Shown here one piece after another: positions 42,806 to 51,586 of a stretch of DNA of 64,000 nt. The notes beneath the pieces were generated by a model. The model was not told the DNA's origin. It searched no databases and saw only the letters and a program-made list of their open reading frames with translations. The stretch comes from Acidobacteriota bacterium (GTDB lineage Bacteria; Acidobacteriota; UBA6911): assembly GCA_012729555.1 (NCBI GenBank), contig JAAYCX010000013.1, positions 1 to 64,000 on the forward strand, given 5' to 3'. The translations under genes were made by a program, and so were the position numbers. Position 1 is the first letter of the stretch. Each line of letters opens with the position of its first letter.

Positions 42806-44563
42806 ATGTCATCCGATACGCCGCCGGAAGTCACCGGCTTCCGCAGCTTCAACCTCGCCGGGCCCCTCCTCGAGGCGCTCGACGACGTGGGGTACGAGAC
42901 CCCGACGCCGATCCAGGCGGGCATCATCCCGCCCCTGCTCGAGGGGCGGGACGTGCTGGGGCAGGCCCAGACGGGCACCGGGAAGACGGCGGCCTTCGCC
43001 CTGCCGCTGCTCGCCCGGCTCGACCTCGGGCGGGCGGAGCCGCAGGCGCTGGTGCTCGCGCCGACGCGCGAGCTGGCGATCCAGGTGTCGGAGGCGTTTT
43101 TGCGCTACGCCTCCCACCTCGAGGGGTTCCGCGTCCTCCCCGTCTACGGCGGGCAGGGGTACGACCTGCAGCTCCGGCAGCTCAAGCGCGGGGTCCACGT
43201 CGTCGTGGGGACCCCCGGCCGCGTCATGGACCACATCCGCCGCAAGACCCTGGCGCTCGACGCGATCCGGTGCCTGGTACTCGACGAGGCGGACGAGATG
43301 CTGCGCATGGGCTTCATCGACGACGTGGAGTGGATCCTCGGGCAGACCCCCGCCGGGCGGCAGATCGCCCTCTTTTCGGCCACCCTCCCCGCGGCCATCC
43401 GCCGGATCGCCAGGAAGTACCTTCACGATCCGCTCGAGGTCACGATCGCCGTGCGCACCACCACGGCCGACACCATCCGCCACCGCTACTGGCTCGTCGA
43501 CGGGGTGCACAAGCTGGAGGCCCTGACCCGGATCCTGGAATCGGAGCCGTTCGATGGCATGCTGGTCTTCGTCCGGACGAAAACCGCCACCGCGGAGCTG
43601 GCCGAGAAACTGGAGGCGCGCGGGTACGCCGCCGCCCCCCTCTCCGGCGACATCGCCCAGAAGACGCGCGAGAAGACGGTGGAGAGGCTGAAAAAGGGGA
43701 AGCTCGACATCCTGGTGGCCACCGACGTCGCCGCCCGCGGCCTCGACCTGGACCGCGTCAGTCACGTCGTCAACTACGACATCCCCCACGACCCCGAATC
43801 GTACGTCCACCGCGTGGGGCGCACGGGCCGGGCGGGCCGGGCCGGGGACGCCATCCTCTTCGTCTCCCCGCGCGAGCGGCGCATGCTCGGGGCCATCGAA
43901 AAGGCTACGCGCCAGAAGATCGACCGGATGACGCTCCCGTCGGCCGAGACGATCTCCAACCGGCGCATCGACCGCTTCAAGCAGCGCATCACCGACACCC
44001 TGGCCGCCGGGGAAACGGAATTCTTCGCGCGCCTGCTCGAGCAGTACTGCCTCGAGCACGACACCCCCCCGCTCGAGGTCGCCGCGGCGCTCGCGCGCAT
44101 GGTCCAGGGGGAAAAGGAACTGGTGCCGGAGGAGCTCCCGCCCGAGCCAGCCAGGGTCTCGAAGCGTCCGGTCGGGCCGAAGGGGCCGAGGGAAAAATCG
44201 GGCTCCGGGCGCTCAAGGCCGCTGGGGCCGCCCGAGGCCGGAACGGAACGCTTCCGCCTCGAGGTGGGGGAGGCCCACGGCGTCCAGCCCGCCAACATCG
44301 TCGGCGCCATCAGCAACGAATCGGGGCTCGACGGCGAACATATCGGCCGGATCCGGATCCACGAGGACTACAGTACCGTGGACCTGCCGGAGGGGATGCC
44401 GAAGGACATCTTCATGCTGCTGAAGAAGGTCTGGGTCTGCAACCGGCAGCTCGGGATCACGCGCCTGGAACCCGGGGGCGCGCCGCGCCCGGCGGGGGGC
44501 AAAAAAAAGGACGGGAAGAAAGAAAAGGGGAAAAAGGCGCGGGAACGCCGGAAAGGCATCTAG
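42806..44563 (+). CDS. DEAD-box RNA helicase with DbpA-type RNA-binding domain
   Basis: 585 residues. All helicase motifs are visible: the Q motif (GYETPTPIQAGIIP), GTGKT, PTREL, GTPGR, DEADE, SAT, RGLDLD and HRVGRTGRAG. After a basic linker, the C-terminus (FRLEVGEAHGVQPANIVGAI, HIGRIRIHEDYSTVDLP) is the DbpA RRM-like domain that binds structured rRNA. CsdA/DeaD-like helicases of this type assist ribosome assembly and RNA decay, especially in the cold. The C-terminal tail is Lys-rich. ATG 42806 follows AAGGAG. This is the first host-like gene after the island; the 210-base gap before it holds nothing recognisable. Confidence 0.92.
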   Translation: MSSDTPPEVTGFRSFNLAGPLLEALDDVGYETPTPIQAGIIPPLLEGRDVLGQAQTGTGKTAAFALPLLARLDLGRAEPQALVLAPTRELAIQVSEAFLRYASHLEGFRVLPVYGGQGYDLQLRQLKRGVHVVVGTPGRVMDHIRRKTLALDAIRCLVLDEADEMLRMGFIDDVEWILGQTPAGRQIALFSATLPAAIRRIARKYLHDPLEVTIAVRTTTADTIRHRYWLVDGVHKLEALTRILESEPFDGMLVFVRTKTATAELAEKLEARGYAAAPLSGDIAQKTREKTVERLKKGKLDILVATDVAARGLDLDRVSHVVNYDIPHDPESYVHRVGRTGRAGRAGDAILFVSPRERRMLGAIEKATRQKIDRMTLPSAETISNRRIDRFKQRITDTLAAGETEFFARLLEQYCLEHDTPPLEVAAALARMVQGEKELVPEELPPEPARVSKRPVGPKGPREKSGSGRSRPLGPPEAGTERFRLEVGEAHGVQPANIVGAISNESGLDGEHIGRIRIHEDYSTVDLPEGMPKDIFMLLKKVWVCNRQLGITRLEPGGAPRPAGGKKKDGKKEKGKKARERRKGI

Positions 44564-44659
44564 GTGGTGCCAGCGGCGGCCGAATGCGATACACTGGAAG
44601 GGAAAGGGAGGTGGAGAGGTAGAGTGAGAGACAGGAATTTTGAAGCTGGAACCGCAATC

Positions 44660-45565
44660 ATGACCCAGGAATGGCCGTCGTTCGCCCGGAAACTGGCGGA
44701 GGTGCTGGCCGAGCTGGGACCCGACCAGTTGCTGGTCCTTTCCGACCCGGCCACCACCCGTTTCGTGCAGTTCGTGGCGCAGGGAACGGACGGGATACGG
44801 GCGGAAATCTCGAGCAACGCCAGCCTCTCCCCCGGGGATCGGCTGAGCCGGGCCCAGGCGGCCCAGCTGGTCAGCGCGGGCTGGGAGAAACCGGCCGACA
44901 CCCCGAAACCGTCGGCGCCCGAAACCGCCCCCGACGGATCCCCCAACTTCTTCATCGACTTCCCCGCCCCCGTGGAGGTGACGCGGGTCTCGGAACAGAC
45001 GATCGCGGCCCTGGCGGGGGTGCTCCGGATCCCGCGCCCGGAAATGCTGGAATACGCCGCCTTCGATGCCGAAGGGAGGGCGCTCGACTTTTCTCGACTG
45101 GGGATCCGGCGGATCGAGAAGCGGCAGCAGATCAACCCCGGGAGAATCTCCAGGCGTCTGCTCGTCTGCCTCCGCAAATTCACGGGGATCCCCGACCTCG
45201 ACTACGACGAGGACGGGGACATCGGGCTCGTTTTCGACAACGTGAGCATGTTCATCCGCATCCTGGGCAGCCCCCCCGCCGTCCGCCTGTACGCCCCGCT
45301 GGTGCACGGCGCGCGCGAAAGCCGCGGCCTGCTCACCCGGCTCAACGAGCTGAACTCGGGCTTCGGGTCCATGCACTTCTTCATTCTCAACCGGACCATC
45401 GGCGCCGTGACCGAAATCCCGGCCGCGCCGCTGCGGTACGAAGTCCTGGCCCAGACCATGAACCATTTCTGCAGCGTGGTCGACGGGGTGCACAAACAGC
45501 TCAACGAGGAATTCGGCCGCAGGCGGTCCTACCTGAAAACGCCCAAAAGCACCATGGTCCACTGA
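44660..45565 (+). CDS. TY-Chap/YbjN-type chaperone-like domain protein
   Basis: 301 residues. The N-terminal 90 residues (FARKLAEVLAELGPDQLLVLS, TRFVQFVAQGTDGIRAEIS) match the TY-Chap domain, seen next to many toxin or secretion chaperones. The C-terminal 150 residues (ALDFSRLGIRRIEKRQQINPG, GLLTRLNELNSGFGSMHFFI) resemble the T3SS-chaperone-like YbjN fold. A cytosolic protein-binding role is plausible; no partner is evident. ATG 44660 is chosen over several in-frame upstream codons without family similarity. It converges with the selenoprotein gene, 7 bases away. Confidence 0.65.
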   Translation: MTQEWPSFARKLAEVLAELGPDQLLVLSDPATTRFVQFVAQGTDGIRAEISSNASLSPGDRLSRAQAAQLVSAGWEKPADTPKPSAPETAPDGSPNFFIDFPAPVEVTRVSEQTIAALAGVLRIPRPEMLEYAAFDAEGRALDFSRLGIRRIEKRQQINPGRISRRLLVCLRKFTGIPDLDYDEDGDIGLVFDNVSMFIRILGSPPAVRLYAPLVHGARESRGLLTRLNELNSGFGSMHFFILNRTIGAVTEIPAAPLRYEVLAQTMNHFCSVVDGVHKQLNEEFGRRRSYLKTPKSTMVH

Positions 45566-45572
45566 CGCCCGG

Positions 45573-46193
45573 TCAGCCGCCCGCGTCCGCCTTTTTCGCC
45601 ACCCCGTGCTTTTCCACGAACTCCGCGAGTGCGGAGTAGCCCTGCGCCCCCGAGAGCCGTTCGCCGCCGAGGATCAGGGTGGGGACGACGCGCACCCTTT
45701 CCCCCTCCGCAAGGGCCCAGTCGGCGTCCACCGCCTGGCTGAAGGTGCGCAGGCTGAGGATGTCGGCCGCCCGCTCCTCCGGGAGCCCCACCGAACCGGC
45801 CGTGCGGGCCAGTACCGCCGGGGAGGAGATGTTTTTCCCCTCCACGAAGTAGGCGCGGTAAACGGCCTGGAGGAACTCGTCCCCCCGCCGTTCGGCCGCG
45901 GCCCAGAGCGCCAGTTCCTGCGCCAGGCGCGTGTTGTAGAGCCGGTCCGCCCCCTGGAAGGGGACCCCGTACTTCTCCGCGGCCTGCGCCAGCCGCCTCC
46001 TCATTCTTTCCAGGTCCGCGCCCGGGCCCATGAATTCTTCCATCGGCGTCCCCTCCGCGGGCGTTTCCGGGTGGAGCGGGTAGGCGCGCCAGAGAAGGGA
46101 GATGTCGTATTCCTGCTTCAGTTTTTCAATACCCCCGGTAATGAAATAGCACCAGGGTCAAACGTAATCGTGAAAGATCTCCAGGATGTGCAT
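45573..46193 (-). CDS. DsbA/FrnE-family selenoprotein with UPWC active site (in-frame UGA, residue 12)
   Basis: Reading from ATG 46193 (GGAGGG ribosome binding site), the frame is MHILEIFHDYV, then TGA at 46158-46160, then PWCYFITGGIEKLKQEYD and on without break to 45573. The FrnE/2-hydroxychromene-isomerase-like DsbA family has D-x-V-C-P-W-C-Y at this place, so the UGA replaces the first active-site Cys and gives UPWC. The C-terminal conserved parts (QALYRAYF-like VYRAYFVEGKNIS, VRVVPTLILGGERLSGAQGY) are intact. A SECIS-like hairpin follows the UGA. Total 206 residues. A cytosolic thiol/disulfide or isomerase role is inferred. The only shorter start is ATG 46043, which would delete the active site. 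A nonsense mutation is the alternative, but the rest of the gene shows no decay. Confidence 0.85.
46124..46146 (-). promoter_or_regulatory. bSECIS-like hairpin after the UGA of the DsbA-family gene
   Basis: On the minus strand, with the TGA as bases 1-3, TTTCA (15-19) pairs with TGAAA (33-37). A U-U mismatch follows, then TACC (21-24) pairs with GGTA (28-31) around the loop GGG. The G-rich apical loop lies 22-24 bases after the UGA, within the range expected of bacterial SECIS elements. The layout, including one U-U mismatch, resembles the hairpin in the UGSC gene. Pairing by eye only. Confidence 0.65.
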
Positions 46194-46325
46194 GTTTCCC
46201 TCCGTTCGGTGATCGGCTCCTGCATCCATAGTAGCATCGGAGGGGAAAATGTGCACGGAAACGCCCGAAACGTCCCCCGCTGTGATATCGTGGGGCGCAA
46301 AATCAAAACCAGCGGAGGACCGGGC

Positions 46326-47864
46326 ATGGAACTGAGCCTTTTCGATATCGCCTCCTTTCTCCTCTTCTTCCTGATAGTCATCGGCGTGAGCATGTACAAG
46401 AGCCGCCGGGAGGAATCGGGGGAAGACTTCTTCCTGGCCGGGCGCGGTCTCCTCTGGCCCATGATAGGGCTCTCGCTCATCGCGGCCAACATCTCGACCG
46501 AGCAGATCGTGGGGCAGGCGGGCCAGGGGGCGGGAAATGTCGGCTTCGCCGTCGCCAGCTACGAGTGGATGGCGGCCATCACCCTCGTCTTCGTCGCCTT
46601 CTTCTTCCTGCCGCGCTTTCTCCGGAGCGGCATCTTCACCATGCCCGAGTACCTCGAGTACCGCTATTCGACCGCCGCCCGGGGACTGATGGCGTTCTAC
46701 ACCCTGGTCATCTACGTCGGCGTGACCATCTCGGCCGTCATCTATTCCGGGGCGCTGACGATCCATACCATCTTCGACATGAAGCTCACGACCGCCGTGT
46801 GGCTGATCGGCGGGATCGCGGCCCTCTACGCGACCTGGGGCGGCCTGAAGGCCGTCGCCTGGGCCGACCTCTTCCAGGGGGGGGCGCTGCTCGCCGGCGG
46901 CCTCGTCGTCGTGGGGATCGGCCTCCACGCCGTCGGGGGGGTGGAGCGGTTCATGGCCGTCAACGCCGACCGCATGCACATGATCCTCCCCGCGGACCAC
47001 CCGGTGCTCCCCTGGACCGCCCTGGTCGTCGGCCTCTGGATCCCCAACTTCTACTACTGGGGGCTGAACCAGTACATCACCCAGCGCACGCTGGCGGCCC
47101 GCTCGATCCGGCAGGGCCAGATGGGCATCCTCTTCGCGGCCTTCCTGAAGCTCCTGATCCCCTTCATCGTCATCGTCCCCGGCATCGTGGCCTACCAGCT
47201 CTACGGCGGCGAGCTGGCCGCGCAGCCCGACGCCGCCTACCCGCTCCTGATCCGGAACCTGATCCCCATCGGCGTGCGCGGCCTCATCTTCGCCGCCATC
47301 GCCGGCGCCGTCATCAGTTCCCTCGCCTCAATGCTCAACTCCGCCTCCACCATCTTCACGATGGACCTCTACAAGCGCCACCTGAGAAAGGACGCCCCGC
47401 CGAAGGCGCTCGTGTCGATGGGGCGCGCCGTGACGGTCGCGCTGGTCGTTCTGGGGTGCCTCATCGCTCCCCAGCTGGGAAACCCGCGCTTCCAGGGGAT
47501 CTTCAACTACATCCAGGAATTCCAGGGCTTCGTCTCCCCCGGCATCCTCGCCGCCTTCGTCTTCGGCATGATTTTCAGGCGCTGCCCGCCGGCCGCGGGG
47601 GTTACGGCCCTGGTCTCGAGCCCCCTCATCTACGGCTTCCTCTTCTTCGCCGCCGCCGACATGGCGTTTCTCAACCGGATGGCCGTGACTTTCGCCGTCA
47701 TCCTCGCGCTCATGGCCCTCATCACGGCCTTCCGCCCGCTCCGGCAGCCCCGGACGATGCCGGTGCGCGCGGGGTTCGAGGATATCGCCCTGGCCCCGTC
47801 GGTCAAATACATCGGTGCGGCCGTTATCGCCGTCACCCTCGTGCTTTACTGGATCTTCTGGTAG
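46326..47864 (+). CDS. Sodium:solute symporter (SSS family), probable sugar transporter
   Basis: 512 residues with about 13 membrane helices. Family features: DFFLAGRGLLWPMIGLSLIAANISTEQIVG near the N-terminus, SGIFTMPEYLEYRYS, GGLKAVAWADLFQG and the SSLASMLNSASTIFTMDLYKR segment. This matches the SglT-like branch, in which Na+ drives sugar uptake. It is followed 10 bases later by galactokinase, so galactose is the most likely substrate. ATG 46326 has GGAGGA 6-7 bases upstream. It is divergent from the selenoprotein gene; the 132-base gap should hold both promoters. Confidence 0.88.
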   Translation: MELSLFDIASFLLFFLIVIGVSMYKSRREESGEDFFLAGRGLLWPMIGLSLIAANISTEQIVGQAGQGAGNVGFAVASYEWMAAITLVFVAFFFLPRFLRSGIFTMPEYLEYRYSTAARGLMAFYTLVIYVGVTISAVIYSGALTIHTIFDMKLTTAVWLIGGIAALYATWGGLKAVAWADLFQGGALLAGGLVVVGIGLHAVGGVERFMAVNADRMHMILPADHPVLPWTALVVGLWIPNFYYWGLNQYITQRTLAARSIRQGQMGILFAAFLKLLIPFIVIVPGIVAYQLYGGELAAQPDAAYPLLIRNLIPIGVRGLIFAAIAGAVISSLASMLNSASTIFTMDLYKRHLRKDAPPKALVSMGRAVTVALVVLGCLIAPQLGNPRFQGIFNYIQEFQGFVSPGILAAFVFGMIFRRCPPAAGVTALVSSPLIYGFLFFAAADMAFLNRMAVTFAVILALMALITAFRPLRQPRTMPVRAGFEDIALAPSVKYIGAAVIAVTLVLYWIFW

Positions 47865-47874
47865 GAGGCGGAGC

Positions 47875-49131
47875 ATGAAAGTCCCGGAGAAAATGCTGGC
47901 CCGGCTTTACGGGGCGGAGGATTCCGGCCGCCAGAAGCGGCGCTACCGCGACCTGCTGCGCGAATACGCCGGAAGCTTCGAGAAACCGCAGCCCGCCCTT
48001 TACGTCTCCTCCCCCGGGCGGACGGAACTGGGGGGGAACCACACGGACCACAACAACGGGCGGGTGCTGTGCGCCTCCGTCAGCCGCGACACCGTCGCGC
48101 TCTGCGGGCCGCGCTCCGACAACCGGGCCAAGCTCCGCACTTCGGCCCTGCCGGGGCTCTTCGACGTGGACCTCGGGGACCTCCAGCCGCGCCCGGAGGA
48201 GAGGGAGACGTCCCACGCCCTCATCCGCGGCGTGGCGGCCGGGTTCAGGGAGGAAGGGTTCGCCATCGGGGGCTTCAGCGCCATCATCCACAGCGAGGTG
48301 GGGATCGGCTCGGGGCTCTCCTCCTCGGCGAGCTTCGAGGTCCTCCTCGGCGGGATCCTGAGCGCGCTCTACAACGACGGCCGGGTCGACCCGCTCGCCG
48401 TCGCCACTATCGCCCGCCGGGCGGAAAACGAATACTTCGGCAAACCGTGCGGGCTGATGGACCAGGCCGCGGCCGCCCTGGGAGGGGTGCTGGCCCTCGA
48501 TTTCGAGGAGGAGGACACCCCCGCCGTGGTGCGGGTGCCGGCCGATTTCGCACGCTCGGAATACGTGCTCGCGGTCGTCCACACCGGCGCGGGGCACGAG
48601 GGGCTGACGGACGCCTACGCCGCCATCCCCGCGGAGATGAGGGCGGCCGCCGCCCTGTTCGGCCAAAAGACCCTGCGCGGGGTATCCGAGCGCGCCTTCC
48701 GAGCGCGCCTCCCCGAGGTGCGGCGCCGCGCGGGGGACCGGGCCGCCCTCCGGGCCCTTCACTTCTTCGCCGAAAACCAGCGCGTCGGCCTGATGGCGGA
48801 AGCGCTGGCGGCCGGCCGCTTCGACGATCATGTCCGGCTGGTGGCGGCGAGCGGCGCGTCGAGCGCCGGGCTGCTGCAGAACACCGTCCCGCCCGGGGGG
48901 TCCGGCCGGAGCCAGCCGGCGGCCCTGGCCCTCGCCCTATCCAACGAGTTCCTCGCCCGCGCCGGCCGGGGCGCCTGCCGCATCCACGGCGGGGGTTTCG
49001 CCGGGACGGTCCAGGCCTATGTCCACCGCGACGATTTCCGAGCCTACTCCCGGCTCCTGACCCCGCTGTTCGGCAAAGGGTCGGTCGAACCGCTCCGCAT
49101 CCGGGCGGAGGGGGTGACGCCGGTCGCCTGA
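47875..49131 (+). CDS. galK: Galactokinase
   Basis: 418 residues of the GHMP kinase family. GRTELGGNHTDHNNGRVL is the galactokinase signature (usually GRxNLIGEHTDYNxG; here E-L-G-G-N-H-T-D-H-N). GIGSGLSSSASFEV is the ATP-binding loop and HGGGFAGTVQAYV the C-terminal motif. It phosphorylates galactose at C1, the first step of the Leloir pathway. ATG 47875 follows GGAGGCGGAGC, 10 bases after the symporter stop, so the two form an operon for galactose use. The GH2 enzyme could supply galactose, but it lies far away. Confidence 0.88.
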   Translation: MKVPEKMLARLYGAEDSGRQKRRYRDLLREYAGSFEKPQPALYVSSPGRTELGGNHTDHNNGRVLCASVSRDTVALCGPRSDNRAKLRTSALPGLFDVDLGDLQPRPEERETSHALIRGVAAGFREEGFAIGGFSAIIHSEVGIGSGLSSSASFEVLLGGILSALYNDGRVDPLAVATIARRAENEYFGKPCGLMDQAAAALGGVLALDFEEEDTPAVVRVPADFARSEYVLAVVHTGAGHEGLTDAYAAIPAEMRAAAALFGQKTLRGVSERAFRARLPEVRRRAGDRAALRALHFFAENQRVGLMAEALAAGRFDDHVRLVAASGASSAGLLQNTVPPGGSGRSQPAALALALSNEFLARAGRGACRIHGGGFAGTVQAYVHRDDFRAYSRLLTPLFGKGSVEPLRIRAEGVTPVA

Positions 49132-49378
49132 CCGCCCGCGGCAGCGACATCCCCCGCACCCGATTCTGGTCGCGAGCAAAATCAGGTATATGCGATGTTA
49201 CTCACGAAGATAACCACCGGTCCCTGATCGCGCTCAACGCCGTGGCCCCGACACCCCCGCCCGGCCCTTGCGGCGCCGGCCGCTTCCCCAGTATATTGGA
49301 TCCGGTCTGTCCGGTGGAATGAATCGGCCCGGGCCCCGTATCCGGTCAGGGGTGCGGGTTGGCCTCCCGGAGGAAACG

Positions 49379-50164
49379 ATGCACATCCCCTTTTACCACG
49401 TCGACGCCTTCACCTCCCGGGTCTTCGCGGGCAACCCCGCGGGGGTCTGCATCCTCGAGCGCTGGCCCGGCGACGCCGACCTGCAGGCGATCGCGGCCGA
49501 AAACAACCTGCCCGAAACGGCCTTCCTGCTCCCGGACGGCGGGGGCTGGGAACTGCGCTGGTTCTCGCCGACTACCGAGGTGGCCCTGTGCGGCCACGCG
49601 ACGCTCGCGGCCGCCTTCGTCCTCTTCAGCCGCCGGGGGGTCAAGGAGCCCGCCGTCCGCTTCACCACGCGCCACAGCGGCCGGCTCACCGTCCGCAGGG
49701 AGGGGGATCTCCTGGCGCTGGACTTCCCGGCGCGCCCCGTGCTCGGCGCGATCGGGGCGCGGGACCTCGAAGCGGCCCTGGGCCTCCTGCCCCTCGAGGC
49801 GCACACCTCCGCCGAGGACCTGCTGGCGGTTCTGGACTCGGAACAAACGGTTCGGCGCCTCGATCCCGACATCGCGGCCCTGGGCCGGCTCCCCTGCCGC
49901 GGCGTGATCGTCACCGCGCGGGGCGATCGCTGCGATTTCGTATCCCGCTTCTTCGCCCCCCGGGTGGGAATCCCCGAGGACCCGGTCACCGGCTCCGCCC
50001 ACTGCGTCCTGATCCCCTACTGGGCCGCAAAGCTGGGAAAGGGCAGCCTCCACGCCTTCCAGGTGTCCCGCCGCGGGGGGGAACTCTTCTGCGAAAACCG
50101 GGGGGGGCGGGTGGCCATCTCCGGGCGTGCCGCGCTCTACCTGGAGGGGACCATCCGCCTGTAG
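49379..50164 (+). CDS. PhzF-family isomerase-like protein
   Basis: 261 residues. Hallmarks of the family: MHIPFYHVDAFTSRVFAGNPAGVC at the start, the catalytic Glu in NLPETAFLLP, WFSPTTEVALCGHATLAAAFV, and EDPVTGSAHCVLIPYWAAKLG in the second half. PhzF proteins have a diaminopimelate-epimerase fold and most have unknown substrates. ATG 49379 follows GGAGGAAACG; the upstream in-frame codons are not conserved. The 247 bases before it contain no recognised element. Confidence 0.88.
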   Translation: MHIPFYHVDAFTSRVFAGNPAGVCILERWPGDADLQAIAAENNLPETAFLLPDGGGWELRWFSPTTEVALCGHATLAAAFVLFSRRGVKEPAVRFTTRHSGRLTVRREGDLLALDFPARPVLGAIGARDLEAALGLLPLEAHTSAEDLLAVLDSEQTVRRLDPDIAALGRLPCRGVIVTARGDRCDFVSRFFAPRVGIPEDPVTGSAHCVLIPYWAAKLGKGSLHAFQVSRRGGELFCENRGGRVAISGRAALYLEGTIRL

Positions 50165-50248
50165 GCCTCCCCCGGGAGGTCCCGGGATTTGTGTCCGTCC
50201 GATCGCGATCTTATACAAGCGGGCAGAACACCTCGAGGAGGACCTCCT

Positions 50249-50764
50249 ATGAAAAGGACGACGGCCATGGCCATACTGATGCTGGGCTTTGGGGGGAGCG
50301 CTCCCGCTTCCGACCTGAAGGTGGGGGACGCGGCGCCGGCGGTGAAGCTCCGGACCGACGCGGGGAAGGAGTTCGACCTCGCCGCACGCAAAGGGCTCTG
50401 GACGGTGCTCTATTTCTATCCCAAGGCCGACACGCCCGGCTGCACCAAGCAGGCGTGCGCCTTCCGCGACAACCTCGATCGGATCCGCGCGCGGGGGGCG
50501 GAACTCTTCGGGGTGAGCGCCGACGGGGTGGAGGCCCTCAGGAAGTTCAAGGAGAAGCACCGCCTCAACTTCACCCTGCTGGCCGATCCCGGCCTCGACG
50601 CGATCAAGGCCTACGGCACGAAGATGCCGGCCCTCGGGATGTCGAAACGGTGGACCTTCATCATCGGCCCGGACCTCGTGATCCGCGCCATCGACAGGGA
50701 CGTCGACCCGGTGCTCGACGCCGAACGGGTGGCCCGCAAGCTGGAAGAGCTGCAGAAGACATAG
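50249..50764 (+). CDS. Exported peroxiredoxin of the BCP/PrxQ type
   Basis: 171 residues with a signal peptide (TAMAILMLGFGGSAPAS). The thioredoxin fold carries FYPKADTPGCTKQACAFRDN, with the peroxidatic Cys and a resolving Cys five residues later as in atypical 2-Cys PrxQ. It reduces hydroperoxides in the cell envelope. Conserved Arg and Trp positions (SKRWTFIIGPD) are present. ATG 50249 has GAGGAG upstream. It converges with the ferredoxin gene, 6 bases away. Its own redoxin partner is not obvious here. Confidence 0.88.
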   Translation: MKRTTAMAILMLGFGGSAPASDLKVGDAAPAVKLRTDAGKEFDLAARKGLWTVLYFYPKADTPGCTKQACAFRDNLDRIRARGAELFGVSADGVEALRKFKEKHRLNFTLLADPGLDAIKAYGTKMPALGMSKRWTFIIGPDLVIRAIDRDVDPVLDAERVARKLEELQKT

Positions 50765-50770
50765 CGGGGC

Positions 50771-51586
50771 TCAACGGCGCCGGGACGCCATGAAGGTCTC
50801 CGGCTCCCGGCGCTCCGCGGCGTTCTCGCCGAGCCACTCCCGGATTTTGCTGATGAAGGGGCCCTTGAGCGCGCGGGCGCCGAAGGCGCACCCCTTCACG
50901 CAGGCGGCGCAGAGGATGCAGCCGGCCTCGTCCGTTTCCGAGATCGCGCGGGTGGTGATCGAACCGGTGGGACAGAGCTGTTCGCAGGCGCCGCAGGCGG
51001 TGCACCTGTCGGGGTCGGTCACCGGCCCCATGACCGGGAAAACCGGGCGTTCCCTGAGTTCCGGGCTCCCCGGCAGGTCCGGCTCCCGCAGGTCCCGGAC
51101 TCTTTCCGCCCCCCGCAGGCGAAGGGAGATCTCGCGCCCGAACTCCCGGGCGCGCTCGAGATCCTTGTCGTCGGGCCGCCCGGCGGCGATGGGGCCCTTC
51201 CCGGTCGAATAGGAGTGCTCGGCGATAAAGGAGGCCCCGGCGACGGGCACGCACCCTGCGGCGCGGGCCAGGGCGGACAGTTCCTGGAGCGCGTCCTCGA
51301 TAGCCCGGTTGCCGTAGACGGCGACCAGCACCGCCGGCCCCCCCCGCGAGCGCAGACCCGCGAATCTCTCCATGGCGATTTCGGGCACCCGCCCGGCGTA
51401 GACGGGCGCGCCGAGGAGCAGCAGGTCGTCTCCCCCCGCCTCCCCGAAACCGGCCGGGGCTCCGGGGAGGGTAACGTCCAGGCGGGTCACCCTCTCCACG
51501 CCGGTCCCCGCGGCGATCTGTTCGAGCACCCTGCGGGTCCCCCCGGTGGGGGAAAAACAGACGAGGCGTATGGAGCGTAGGTTCAC
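50771..51586 (-). CDS. EFR1-family ferredoxin/flavodoxin-like protein
   Basis: 271 residues. The N-terminal flavodoxin-like part (LVCFSPTGGTRRVLEQIA, LLLGAPVYAGRVPEIAMERFAGL) is followed by two [4Fe-4S] motifs CTACGACEQLCP and CILCAACVKGCA. EFR1 proteins shuttle electrons and are often combined with other redox or maturation proteins. The start is GTG at 51586 with GGGAGG upstream, and it overlaps the stop of the ATPase gene by 4 bases, so the two are coupled. Partner and electron donor are unknown. Confidence 0.85.
   Translation of the reverse strand: MNLRSIRLVCFSPTGGTRRVLEQIAAGTGVERVTRLDVTLPGAPAGFGEAGGDDLLLLGAPVYAGRVPEIAMERFAGLRSRGGPAVLVAVYGNRAIEDALQELSALARAAGCVPVAGASFIAEHSYSTGKGPIAAGRPDDKDLERAREFGREISLRLRGAERVRDLREPDLPGSPELRERPVFPVMGPVTDPDRCTACGACEQLCPTGSITTRAISETDEAGCILCAACVKGCAFGARALKGPFISKIREWLGENAAERREPETFMASRRR

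Noticed and set aside
45573-46043. A short independent gene from ATG 46043
   Set aside because: It would lack the thioredoxin-type active site; the upstream frame to ATG 46193 restores the whole family and has a good ribosome binding site.
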